Positions 17,452 to 24,693 of a stretch of 64,000 bases of DNA are shown one piece after another. Origin of the DNA: an uncultured Pelagibacteraceae bacterium (lineage in GTDB: Bacteria > Pseudomonadota > Alphaproteobacteria > Pelagibacterales > Pelagibacteraceae); the NCBI GenBank assembly GCA_902560625.1, contig CACEMD010000001.1:154344-218343 (forward strand), read 5' to 3'. Numbering within the stretch: position 1 is the first letter of the stretch; each line of letters opens with the position of its first letter. The position numbers and the translations under genes were made by a program. The notes beneath the pieces were generated by a model. The model saw only the letters and a list, made by a program, of their open reading frames with translations. It was not told the origin of the DNA and made no database searches.

Positions 17452-18246
17452 ATGAAAAAATATTTTTTTACAATAACCGCAGGAAGAACAGGATCGAATT
17501 GGTTAGCAAATTTTATGTCTGCAAACCTTAAAACAAAAAGTATTCATGAGCCTTTGGAAATAAATGACTTTGGTCTAAAAATGCCTGATATTAAAATAAT
17601 GCGCACATTTAATGATATTGGAAATAATATTTTAATTAAGAATTTTTGGAATAACAAATTAAAATTGATTGAAAATGAAAATATTTATGTAGAAACTAAT
17701 CATACTTTATCAAAATGCGGTTTAGTTGAAAATTTAGCAAATTCTAATATGTCGGAAAACAGTATACTTATTCTATTAAATAGAAATATTGTTGACCAAT
17801 GTGTCAGTTATTTAACAAGACATGATTTTACAAATATTACAATTGTATGGCAATGGTACTTACATACAAGTTATAAAAAAAAGATTGTAAATCCAGTACC
17901 TTTTGAAAAATTTGGAAATGCAGGGTTAGCTTTGTGGTATTGTTATGAAATGTTAGCTAGACAAGCTTATTACAAAAAACTTTTTAGTAAAAAAATTAAA
18001 ATGATAGAGATAGATCTTGAGGATCTAAATTCAGAAAAGGGTGCAGAAAATTTTTTAAAAAACATAGGTATAATGAATAAATGTATTATTCCAAAAAAAA
18101 CAAATCAAAACAAAAGAGTATTTTCCCAAAAACTATATGATGATATTGCTAAACTAGTGTCATCAGTTAAATTTAATGCAGAAGATATAGTAAATACAGC
18201 TTTGCAAAATGGGTTTACATTTGAAGAAAGCCAAAACGAATTATAA
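17452..18246 (+). CDS. PAPS-dependent sulfotransferase-family protein between two tRNA genes
   Basis: A 264-residue protein. AGRTGSNWLANFM at residues 10-22 is the 5'-phosphosulfate-binding loop of sulfotransferases, and ILLNRNIVDQCVSYL around residue 105 matches the 3'-phosphate-binding motif (arginine plus serine). EIDLEDLN later on is also typical. It would transfer sulfate from PAPS to a glycan or small acceptor. The gene is enclosed by identical tRNA-Met copies 41 bases upstream and 83 bases downstream, and has no strand partner, so it looks like a recently acquired or exchangeable cassette within the surface-sugar patch. Confidence 0.75.
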   Translation: MKKYFFTITAGRTGSNWLANFMSANLKTKSIHEPLEINDFGLKMPDIKIMRTFNDIGNNILIKNFWNNKLKLIENENIYVETNHTLSKCGLVENLANSNMSENSILILLNRNIVDQCVSYLTRHDFTNITIVWQWYLHTSYKKKIVNPVPFEKFGNAGLALWYCYEMLARQAYYKKLFSKKIKMIEIDLEDLNSEKGAENFLKNIGIMNKCIIPKKTNQNKRVFSQKLYDDIAKLVSSVKFNAEDIVNTALQNGFTFEESQNEL

Positions 18247-18328
18247 TAATCTGTAATAAAAACTGTTTAAAGCAGTATTGTTTATTGGATCAGAAATAAA
18301 AAGTATCATATATCATTACAAATTAGTT

Positions 18329-18405
18329 TGCGGGGTAGCTCAGTTGGTTAGAGCGCGGGACTCATAAGCCCGAGGTCAGTGGTTCGATCCCACTTCCCGC
18401 TACCA
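18329..18405 (+). tRNA. tRNA-Met (CAT), copy 2
   Basis: Same cloverleaf as the copy at 17335 with anticodon CAT and encoded CCA. The first acceptor base is T instead of G, so position 1-72 is an unpaired T.T. All other 76 positions are identical. It lies five bases from the stop of the convergent rfbA gene. As with copy 1, elongator Met is favoured. Confidence 0.9.
18330..18405 (+). repeat. 76-base direct repeat, copy 2 (tRNA body)
   Basis: Exact duplicate of 17336-17411. The gene and non-coding sequence between copies total 918 bases. No integrase or recombinase is visible nearby. Confidence 0.95.
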
Positions 18406-18410
18406 AGATT

Positions 18411-19280
18411 TTATAAAATAATCTTTTTTAAATAATTTGAATACTCGCAATTCCCATAAAATTTTATAGAATTTAAAATATCTTTTTTCCCAATCCATTT
18501 ATTGTTAAAGGCTATTTCTTCCAAGCAAGCTATTTTAAGTCCTTGTCGTTTTTCAATATTTGAAACAAAAGCAGAAGTATTATAAAAATCTTCAATTGAG
18601 CCTGTATCTAACCACGCGCCACCTCTTCCAATGAATTCAGCACTTAGTTTATTTTTTTTTCTATATTTATTCAATAAGTCGGTTATTTCTAACTCACCTC
18701 TTTTTGATGGCTTAAGTTTCTTTGAGTATTTGACAACATTTTTATCAAAAAAATAAAACCCTGTAATTGCTAAATCAGAAAAAAATTTTTTTGGTTTTTC
18801 TTTAATACTTAAGATTTTATTTTTATTTTTAATTTTGGCAACACCGAATAATTCTGGTTTAGAAACTTTATGCAGAATTACTTTAGCCCCATTTTTAATA
18901 TTGATACAATTTTTTAGTGTATTTGACAAAGATTGACCATAAAAAAAATTATCCCCTAAAATTAATGCAACATTGTTTTTATTAATAAATTTTTCACCAA
19001 GAAGGAAAGCATCAGGTAATCCCTTTGGATATAATTGTTCCTTATATGCAATATTAATTCCCAAATTTTTTCCATCTGGTAATAATTTTTTGTACTGATT
19101 AAGTTGACCTTTATTTACAATAATAAGAATATCTTTAATTTTTGCCAGCATAAGAATTGATAGAGGATAATAAATAAGAGGTTTGTCATAGATAGGTAAA
19201 AGCTGTTTATTAACTGCCTTAGTTATTGGACTCATTCTTGTACCCATTCCACCAGATAAAATAATTGCTTTTTTAATCAA
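18411..19280 (-). CDS. rfbA: Glucose-1-phosphate thymidylyltransferase
   Basis: A 289-residue nucleotidyltransferase. The signature AIILSGGMGTRMSPITKAVNKQL opens the protein, with QLLPIYDKPLIYYPLS, ALILGDNFFYGQ and GRGGAWLDTGS following. It makes dTDP-glucose from dTTP and glucose-1-phosphate, the first step to dTDP-deoxysugars. It overlaps rfbB by eight bases and is the downstream gene of a two-gene leftward operon. No rfbC or rfbD accompanies the pair in this window. Confidence 0.95.
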   Translation of the reverse strand: MIKKAIILSGGMGTRMSPITKAVNKQLLPIYDKPLIYYPLSILMLAKIKDILIIVNKGQLNQYKKLLPDGKNLGINIAYKEQLYPKGLPDAFLLGEKFINKNNVALILGDNFFYGQSLSNTLKNCINIKNGAKVILHKVSKPELFGVAKIKNKNKILSIKEKPKKFFSDLAITGFYFFDKNVVKYSKKLKPSKRGELEITDLLNKYRKKNKLSAEFIGRGGAWLDTGSIEDFYNTSAFVSNIEKRQGLKIACLEEIAFNNKWIGKKDILNSIKFYGNCEYSNYLKKIIL

Positions 19281-20298
19281 ATTTTACTCCCAACCTTTTA
19301 ACAATATTTTTTTTTGGAATTTTATTATAATAACCAATATTATTTAAATACCATAAAAAAGTATTTTTTAATCCAACTTTAAAAGAAGTTTTAGGTTTCC
19401 AGTAGAGTTTTTTCTTAATTTTTTTGCTGTTAAGAGCATATCTTAAATCATGACCAGGTCTATCTTTAACAAATTTGATTTTTACTTTTGAGCCTATCTT
19501 TATAATTGATTTTGATATTTTCAATAATTCTTTTGTAATTTGTAAATTATTCAAATTTTTATTAGATCCAATGTTGTAAAACTCGCCAACTTTGCCTTTT
19601 TCAAAAACTTTAATTAATGCTTCACAGTGATCGTCTACATATATCCATTCTCTTGAGTTTTTTCCATTACCATAAATCGGCAAAGGTTTATTATTTATAA
19701 TATTATAAATCAATTTGGGTATTAATTTTTCAGGATGTTGTCGTGGTCCGAAATTATTAGAACAATTAGTTACTATGGAATCGATTTTATAAGTTCTTAA
19801 ATATGAACTTACCAAGTGATCTGAGGAAGCTTTCGATGCTGCATATGGCGAGCTCGGTTTATATTTAGAATTTTCATTACTTCTTCCAAACAAAACATCA
19901 CCATAAACTTCATCGGTTGAAATATGAATTAACTTTATATTTTTTTTGATCTTAGAGTATTTTCTTAAGGCTTCTAATAAATTAAAAACATCTATAATAT
20001 TATTATCTATAAAAGCCTTTGGACCATCAATTGATCGATCAACATGAGTTTCTGCAGCAAGATTAAAAATAGCATTAGGTCTATATTTCTTCAATACAGA
20101 TAATATTTTATTATAATTTCCAATACTTAATTTAATGTATTTATAATTTTTATTGTTACTAAATTCCTTGGTATTATAAAAATTCGAAGCATACGTTGCT
20201 TTATCAATATTGATGACATAATATTTTTTTTTTAATAATAGTTTAATTAGATTACTACCAATAAAACCTAGTCCACCTGTTACAATAACTTTATTCAT
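19273..20298 (-). CDS. rfbB: dTDP-glucose 4,6-dehydratase
   Basis: A 341-residue extended SDR. The glycine motif VTGGLGFIGSNL is at residues 5-16, followed by NLAAETHVDRSIDGP, the active-site HISTDEVYGD and the YAASKASSDHL catalytic Tyr-Lys pair. It forms dTDP-4-keto-6-deoxyglucose, the common precursor of rhamnose, amino- and C-methyl sugars. Being next to the tri-domain sugar enzyme and several glycosyltransferases indicates use in surface glycans. Transcribed leftwards ahead of rfbA. Confidence 0.95.
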   Translation of the reverse strand: MNKVIVTGGLGFIGSNLIKLLLKKKYYVINIDKATYASNFYNTKEFSNNKNYKYIKLSIGNYNKILSVLKKYRPNAIFNLAAETHVDRSIDGPKAFIDNNIIDVFNLLEALRKYSKIKKNIKLIHISTDEVYGDVLFGRSNENSKYKPSSPYAASKASSDHLVSSYLRTYKIDSIVTNCSNNFGPRQHPEKLIPKLIYNIINNKPLPIYGNGKNSREWIYVDDHCEALIKVFEKGKVGEFYNIGSNKNLNNLQITKELLKISKSIIKIGSKVKIKFVKDRPGHDLRYALNSKKIKKKLYWKPKTSFKVGLKNTFLWYLNNIGYYNKIPKKNIVKRLGVKFD

Positions 20299-20353
20299 TT
20301 ATTTTTTTTTAATATAATTTAAAAAGAAGTATATAGTTAATTAAGACTAAATT

Positions 20354-21244
20354 ATGGATAAAAAACTATCAGATTTAACAATCATTATTGTAACTTTTAG
20401 AACAAATATTTCTATTTTAAAAGATTGCTTAAAATCAATTGACCCATCTGTAAAAGTTTTAATAGTAGAGAATTCAGATAATTTTATTAATTCAGAGGAA
20501 ATTAAAAAAAATTTTAATAATGTAAATATTTTATGTACAGGATCAAATTTAGGAATGGGGGGTGGAAATAATTTTGGATTAGAAAAAGTTAAAACGAATT
20601 TTTCTTTAATTTTAAACCCAGATATAATATGTGAAAAAAATTTTTTTGAAAATATAATACAATACCTTAATGATGAATTTGAGTACTCTATAATAGGCTC
20701 TCAATATCTTGATAATACAATTTGGAAACCAGCTGGATTCTTTTCAAAAAAAAAAAATATTGATATTAAATTTGATAAACATTTAACCAAAGTAGATTGG
20801 GTAGTTGGTTGCTCGATGTTGATTAATTTGAAAAAATTTAAAACTAAAAAAATTTTTGATGAAAATTTTTTCTTATTTTTTGAAGAATTTGATCTATGCA
20901 AAAGAACTTTAATCAATGGGAATTTAATTTATTCTTCAAACAAACTTCTAGTTAAACATCTTGGATTTAAAGGATCATTTGCATCAGATGCAAAATATGA
21001 AATTGATGCATTAAAGTTAAAAAACTGGCATTATATGTGGTCTCAATTTTATTTTAATAAGAAATACGAAGGAATTTTTATTTCTTATATCAAAGGACTG
21101 GCAAGTTTATTAAAAAATTCTATTAAAATATTATTTAATGTTATTACAAATAATAAATTAGAGACTATAAAATATAAATTTAGATTCTCTGGATTATTAA
21201 GCTCTATGCTTTCAAAAAAATCTTCTTTTAGAATTAATTTTTAA
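20354..21244 (+). CDS. Family 2 glycosyltransferase, rhamnosyltransferase-like
   Basis: A 296-residue GT-A enzyme. TIIIVTFRTNISILKDCLKS at the N-terminus, ENSDN, the GSNLGMGGGNNFGL donor-site segment, LILNPDI, and the acceptor-side GCSMLINLKKF and FFLFFEEFDLCKR motifs fit the GT2 rhamnosyltransferase subgroup. It is predicted to be cytoplasmic or membrane-associated and to add a deoxysugar, possibly made through rfbA/rfbB, from which it diverges. Its stop shares TTAA with the convergent apt stop. Confidence 0.82.
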   Translation: MDKKLSDLTIIIVTFRTNISILKDCLKSIDPSVKVLIVENSDNFINSEEIKKNFNNVNILCTGSNLGMGGGNNFGLEKVKTNFSLILNPDIICEKNFFENIIQYLNDEFEYSIIGSQYLDNTIWKPAGFFSKKKNIDIKFDKHLTKVDWVVGCSMLINLKKFKTKKIFDENFFLFFEEFDLCKRTLINGNLIYSSNKLLVKHLGFKGSFASDAKYEIDALKLKNWHYMWSQFYFNKKYEGIFISYIKGLASLLKNSIKILFNVITNNKLETIKYKFRFSGLLSSMLSKKSSFRINF

Positions 21245-21768
21245 TGACCAGGAAAATCCATTAAATTTTCTACTTTGTATCCTTTTTCAATTAATTTATT
21301 GCAACCACCAAGATCAAATAAATTAATTACAAAAATAAAAGCTGATACATTTCCATTCGATATTTCCACAAGTTTTGCAGCTGCTTCAGCTGTTCCGCCA
21401 GTAGCTATTAAATCATCTATAATTAAAATATTATCATTTTTCTTTATTGAATCTTTGTGAATCTCAATTGTTGCTGTTCCGTATTCTAATTCAAAATTTA
21501 CACTGTGTGTATCCGCAGGAAGTTTATTTTTTTTCCTTAGCATTATGAATGGTTTCTTTAAAATGTATGAGACAGCGGATGCAAACACAAAACCACGAGA
21601 CTCAATTGCTGCAATTTTATCAATTTCAAATTTTTCAGACTTTTTTACAATCAAATCAATTGTTTTTGAAAATGCTTTTTCATCTTTAATAAGCGTTGTT
21701 ATATCTCTAAACAAAATTCCCTTTTTTGGATAGTCGGGTATTGATCTAATATATTCTTTTAAATCCAT
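21241..21768 (-). CDS. apt: Adenine phosphoribosyltransferase
   Basis: A 175-residue type I phosphoribosyltransferase. LKEYIRSIPDYPKKGILFRD is the family N-terminus, IESRGFVFASAV the base-binding region, and ILIIDDLIATGGTAEAA the PRPP loop. It converts adenine and PRPP to AMP. Divergent from mtnP across 40 bases. Since MtnP releases adenine from methylthioadenosine, this pair salvages both halves of MTA. Confidence 0.95.
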   Translation of the reverse strand: MDLKEYIRSIPDYPKKGILFRDITTLIKDEKAFSKTIDLIVKKSEKFEIDKIAAIESRGFVFASAVSYILKKPFIMLRKKNKLPADTHSVNFELEYGTATIEIHKDSIKKNDNILIIDDLIATGGTAEAAAKLVEISNGNVSAFIFVINLFDLGGCNKLIEKGYKVENLMDFPGH

Positions 21769-21808
21769 AAATATTTGAGTTATAAATAATTAAATCATTT
21801 TAAATAAT

Positions 21809-22678
21809 ATGACAAATAAATTAGCTATTATAGGTGGAAGCGGTTTGTATGACGTTGAAGAATTTAAAAATAGAGAATTTTTGGATATTAGTACACCATG
21901 GGGAAAACCATCAGATCAAATTTTAAAGACAAATTTCAATAAAAAAGAAGTTTTCTTTCTACCTAGACACGGAAAAGGTCACTTTATTTCTCCTACAAAT
22001 ATTAATTTTAGAGCAAATATTGATGCGCTAAAACAACTAGGCGTTACAGACATTGTCTCTATTTCTGCAGTTGGTTCTTTAAAAGAAAAATTAAGTCCAG
22101 GAAAATTCGTTATTATTGATCAATTTATCGATCGAACATTTGCAAGGATTAAAACATTTTTCGATGATGAAATTATAGCACATGTATCTATGGCTCATCC
22201 AACATCAAATGGATTAATGAATGCTTGCGAGGAAGCAATTAAAAAAGAAAAAATTGAATATCAAAGAAATGGAACTTATGTTGTTATGGAAGGACCACAA
22301 TTCTCTACTTTAGCAGAGTCAAATTTATATAGGTCTTGGAAAGCAGATGTAATTGGCATGACAAATATGCCTGAGGCAAAACTAGCAAGAGAAGCAGAAA
22401 TTAGATATGCTTCAGTTTCAATGGTAACAGATTATGATTGTTGGCACCCAGATCATGAAAATGTTGATGTACAAAAAGTTATTAAAGTACTTTTAGGAAA
22501 TGCTGCTAAAGCAAAAAATGTTATTAAAAATTTAATAGAAAATTTTGAAAAACATATTGAACCAAATGATCCAACAAATAATTGTTTAGATGTAGCAATT
22601 ATCACTTCACCAGAAAAAAGAACACAAAAAACAAAAGATAAATTAAAAACAATCGCTGGTAGAGTTTTAAATAAATGA
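21809..22678 (+). CDS. mtnP: S-methyl-5'-thioadenosine phosphorylase
   Basis: A 289-residue trimeric nucleoside phosphorylase. IIGGSGLYDVEEF, FLPRHGKGHFISP (phosphate site), YVVMEGPQFSTLAES and GMTNMPEAKLAREAEI are MTAP signatures, and MVTDYDCWH supports methylthioadenosine over inosine. It cleaves MTA with phosphate to adenine and methylthioribose-1-phosphate. It heads a rightward operon with mtnA (ATGA overlap), a membrane protein, an aldolase and speD-speE, whose final product is MTA. Confidence 0.95.
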   Translation: MTNKLAIIGGSGLYDVEEFKNREFLDISTPWGKPSDQILKTNFNKKEVFFLPRHGKGHFISPTNINFRANIDALKQLGVTDIVSISAVGSLKEKLSPGKFVIIDQFIDRTFARIKTFFDDEIIAHVSMAHPTSNGLMNACEEAIKKEKIEYQRNGTYVVMEGPQFSTLAESNLYRSWKADVIGMTNMPEAKLAREAEIRYASVSMVTDYDCWHPDHENVDVQKVIKVLLGNAAKAKNVIKNLIENFEKHIEPNDPTNNCLDVAIITSPEKRTQKTKDKLKTIAGRVLNK

Positions 22679-23745
22679 AAATTGAAGGTAAAGAATATAG
22701 TACTATTTGGTTTGAAAATAATATTGTAAAAATTATTGATCAAACAAAACTTCCACATCAATTTGTTATTAAAGATCTTAAAACAGTTAAAGATGTAATA
22801 AATGCAATTAAAGCAATGGAGGTAAGAGGTGCTCCACTAATAGGAGCCACGGCTGCTTATGGTTTGGTTCTTTCAATTATTGAAAATAACGATCAATCTT
22901 TTCTAAATAAATCTGCAAATAATTTAATTAATTCAAGGCCAACAGCAATTAACTTAAAATGGGCAGTGGATAGAATGATAAAAAAACTGTCAGGTGTAAA
23001 TAGTGAAAAAATTTTACACATTGCTTTAAACGAAGCGAATAGCATTTGTGAAGAAGATGTAAATTTTTGTAAAAATATCGGATTAAATGGCCTTAAGATA
23101 ATTGAGGAAATTTATAATAAAAAAAAAGATACAGTTAATATTTTAACTCATTGCAATGCTGGATGGCTTGCAACAATAAATTGGGGTACAGCAACCTCAC
23201 CTATTTATCATGCACATAAAAAAGGTATCCCAGTTCATATTTGGGCTGATGAAACAAGACCAAGAAACCAAGGTGCTAATCTTACATCTTATGAGTTAAA
23301 CGAAGAGGGAATTAAAAATACGATTATTGCTGACAACACTGGTGGAATTTTAATGCAAAGAGGGGAGGTTGATATGTGCATTGTTGGGACAGACAGAACG
23401 TTAGCTAGTGGAGATGTTTGTAATAAAGTTGGAACCTATTTAAAAGCTTTAGCTGCCCATGATAATAATATTCCTTTTTATGTTGCGCTACCTAGTTCAA
23501 CAATTGATTGGAATATAAAAAAAGCTAAAGATATTCCTATAGAAGAAAGAAATTCTGAAGAGTTATCACAAATAGAAGGAATGGATGAAAATGGAAATTT
23601 TAAAAAAGTGAAAATTTATCCAAAAAAAAGTAAATCTTTAAATTTAGCTTTTGATGTAACTCCAGCTAAATATATAACCGCTTTAATTACAGAAAAAGGA
23701 ATTTGCAACGCATCAGAAGAGGAGTTAAGTAAATTATTTAAATGA
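22675..23745 (+). CDS. mtnA: Methylthioribose-1-phosphate isomerase
   Basis: A 356-residue eIF2B-alpha-like isomerase. MEVRGAPLIGATAAYG, the catalytic Cys in LTHCNAGWLAT, the catalytic Asp in VGTDRTLASGDVCNKVGTY, and the C-terminal FDVTPAKYITALITEKG are present. It converts methylthioribose-1-phosphate to methylthioribulose-1-phosphate, feeding the aldolase two genes downstream. Overlaps both neighbours by four bases (ATGA). Confidence 0.95.
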   Translation: MKIEGKEYSTIWFENNIVKIIDQTKLPHQFVIKDLKTVKDVINAIKAMEVRGAPLIGATAAYGLVLSIIENNDQSFLNKSANNLINSRPTAINLKWAVDRMIKKLSGVNSEKILHIALNEANSICEEDVNFCKNIGLNGLKIIEEIYNKKKDTVNILTHCNAGWLATINWGTATSPIYHAHKKGIPVHIWADETRPRNQGANLTSYELNEEGIKNTIIADNTGGILMQRGEVDMCIVGTDRTLASGDVCNKVGTYLKALAAHDNNIPFYVALPSSTIDWNIKKAKDIPIEERNSEELSQIEGMDENGNFKKVKIYPKKSKSLNLAFDVTPAKYITALITEKGICNASEEELSKLFK

Positions 23746-24059
23746 ATCCACTAATTTTATCTTTAATTTGTTTAATTTTAGTTGCTATATCAGCAAATTT
23801 TTTAAATCTAATAAAAGAAAACAGAACCTTGTTGTACATTTCAACTATTCCATGCATTTATATTATTATTTATGGAGTTTATTTAATTTTAGGTCCAGTA
23901 GATTTATATGAGGACGGTACCACAAATTTTTTTAATAAAAATCCTAAGGAAAAAGATTTACCTATGGTGTTTATTATTCTTAAATTTTATCAGTATATTT
24001 TGATTTTAGTTGGAATTATATTTGGTTATATTTTTTACAAAAAAAGTAAAAAAAATTAA
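23742..24059 (+). CDS. Unknown small membrane protein inside the MTA operon
   Basis: A 105-residue protein with three likely membrane spans: residues 3-22, 31-51 and about 78-98, with a polar loop (DLYEDGTTNFFNKNPKEKD) between the second and third and a lysine-rich tail. ATGA-type overlap with mtnA and a one-base overlap with the aldolase place it firmly in the operon. I do not recognise the family. Position suggests a role in release or uptake of a methylthio compound or a membrane partner of the pathway, but the sequence does not show it. Confidence 0.75.
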   Translation: MNPLILSLICLILVAISANFLNLIKENRTLLYISTIPCIYIIIYGVYLILGPVDLYEDGTTNFFNKNPKEKDLPMVFIILKFYQYILILVGIIFGYIFYKKSKKN

Positions 24060-24688
24060 TGACAGAAGCAGAGCAAATAATTAAATATGCAAATATGTTG
24101 AATAGTGAAAAACTTTCAACATTAAGATCTGGTAATGTGTCCCTTAGGTATAAAAATGGTTTTTTAATTACACCGTCAGGTGTTAAATACTCATTATTGA
24201 AGGTAGATGATATAGTTTTTGTATCTTTAGATGGAAAATTTGATGAAACAAAAAACAAACCATCATCTGAATGGAGATTTCACAAAGATATATATTCATC
24301 CAATAATGAAGCTAATGCAATAGTTCATGCACATTCGACTCACGCTACTGCTGTGTCTGCACACAATAAAGATGTACCTGCATTTCACTACATGGTTGCC
24401 TTAGCAGGTGGAAATGATTTGAAATGTGCAAAGTATGCAACTTTTGGAACACAAGAATTGTCAGATAATATTATTAATGCTCTTAAAAATAGAAAAGCAT
24501 GCTTAATGTCAAATCACGGCCAAGTAGCATTTGGAGATAACTTGGAACAAGCCTTTGAACTTGCTCAAGAAGTTGAAAATATTTGCCATCAATACATAAA
24601 TGCAATAAAAATAGGAGAACCTAAGATTCTTTCATCAAGTGAAATGGATGTGATCCTAGAAAAAGTTAAAAATTATAAAAAAGGTTAA
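24059..24688 (+). CDS. Class II aldolase, FucA-like; candidate methylthioribulose-1-phosphate aldolase
   Basis: A 209-residue zinc aldolase closely patterned on L-fuculose-1-phosphate aldolase: GNVSLRYKNGFLITPSGVKY, the catalytic Glu in KPSSEWRFH, zinc histidines in VHAHSTH, AFHYMVALAGG, YATFGTQELS and the third zinc His in SNHGQVAF. After MtnP and MtnA, its likely job is to split methylthioribulose-1-phosphate into dihydroxyacetone phosphate and methylthioacetaldehyde (the DHAP shunt, Ald2). The alternative is MtnB dehydratase of the classical methionine salvage pathway, but no mtnC or mtnD is present here and the sequence is FucA-like. Confidence 0.75.
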   Translation: MTEAEQIIKYANMLNSEKLSTLRSGNVSLRYKNGFLITPSGVKYSLLKVDDIVFVSLDGKFDETKNKPSSEWRFHKDIYSSNNEANAIVHAHSTHATAVSAHNKDVPAFHYMVALAGGNDLKCAKYATFGTQELSDNIINALKNRKACLMSNHGQVAFGDNLEQAFELAQEVENICHQYINAIKIGEPKILSSSEMDVILEKVKNYKKG

Positions 24689-24693
24689 CTTTT

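Noticed and set aside
17452..18246. A link between the sulfotransferase and the sulfonate block at 2.4-11.7 kb
   Set aside because: The regions are 6 kb apart, and the sulfotransferase uses PAPS for transfer to a glycan-type acceptor; nothing in the sequence joins the two roles.
17335..18405. The tRNA pair as the attachment sites of an integrated phage or genomic island
   Set aside because: Only 918 bases and one gene lie between the copies, and no integrase, excisionase or phage gene is visible. I kept the weaker claim of a recombinable cassette.
24059..24688. Calling the class II aldolase L-fuculose-phosphate aldolase or classical MtnB
   Set aside because: No fucose genes are near, and no mtnC or mtnD is present. 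The MtnP-MtnA context favours the methylthioribulose-1-phosphate aldolase reading, although the family cannot separate them by motif alone.
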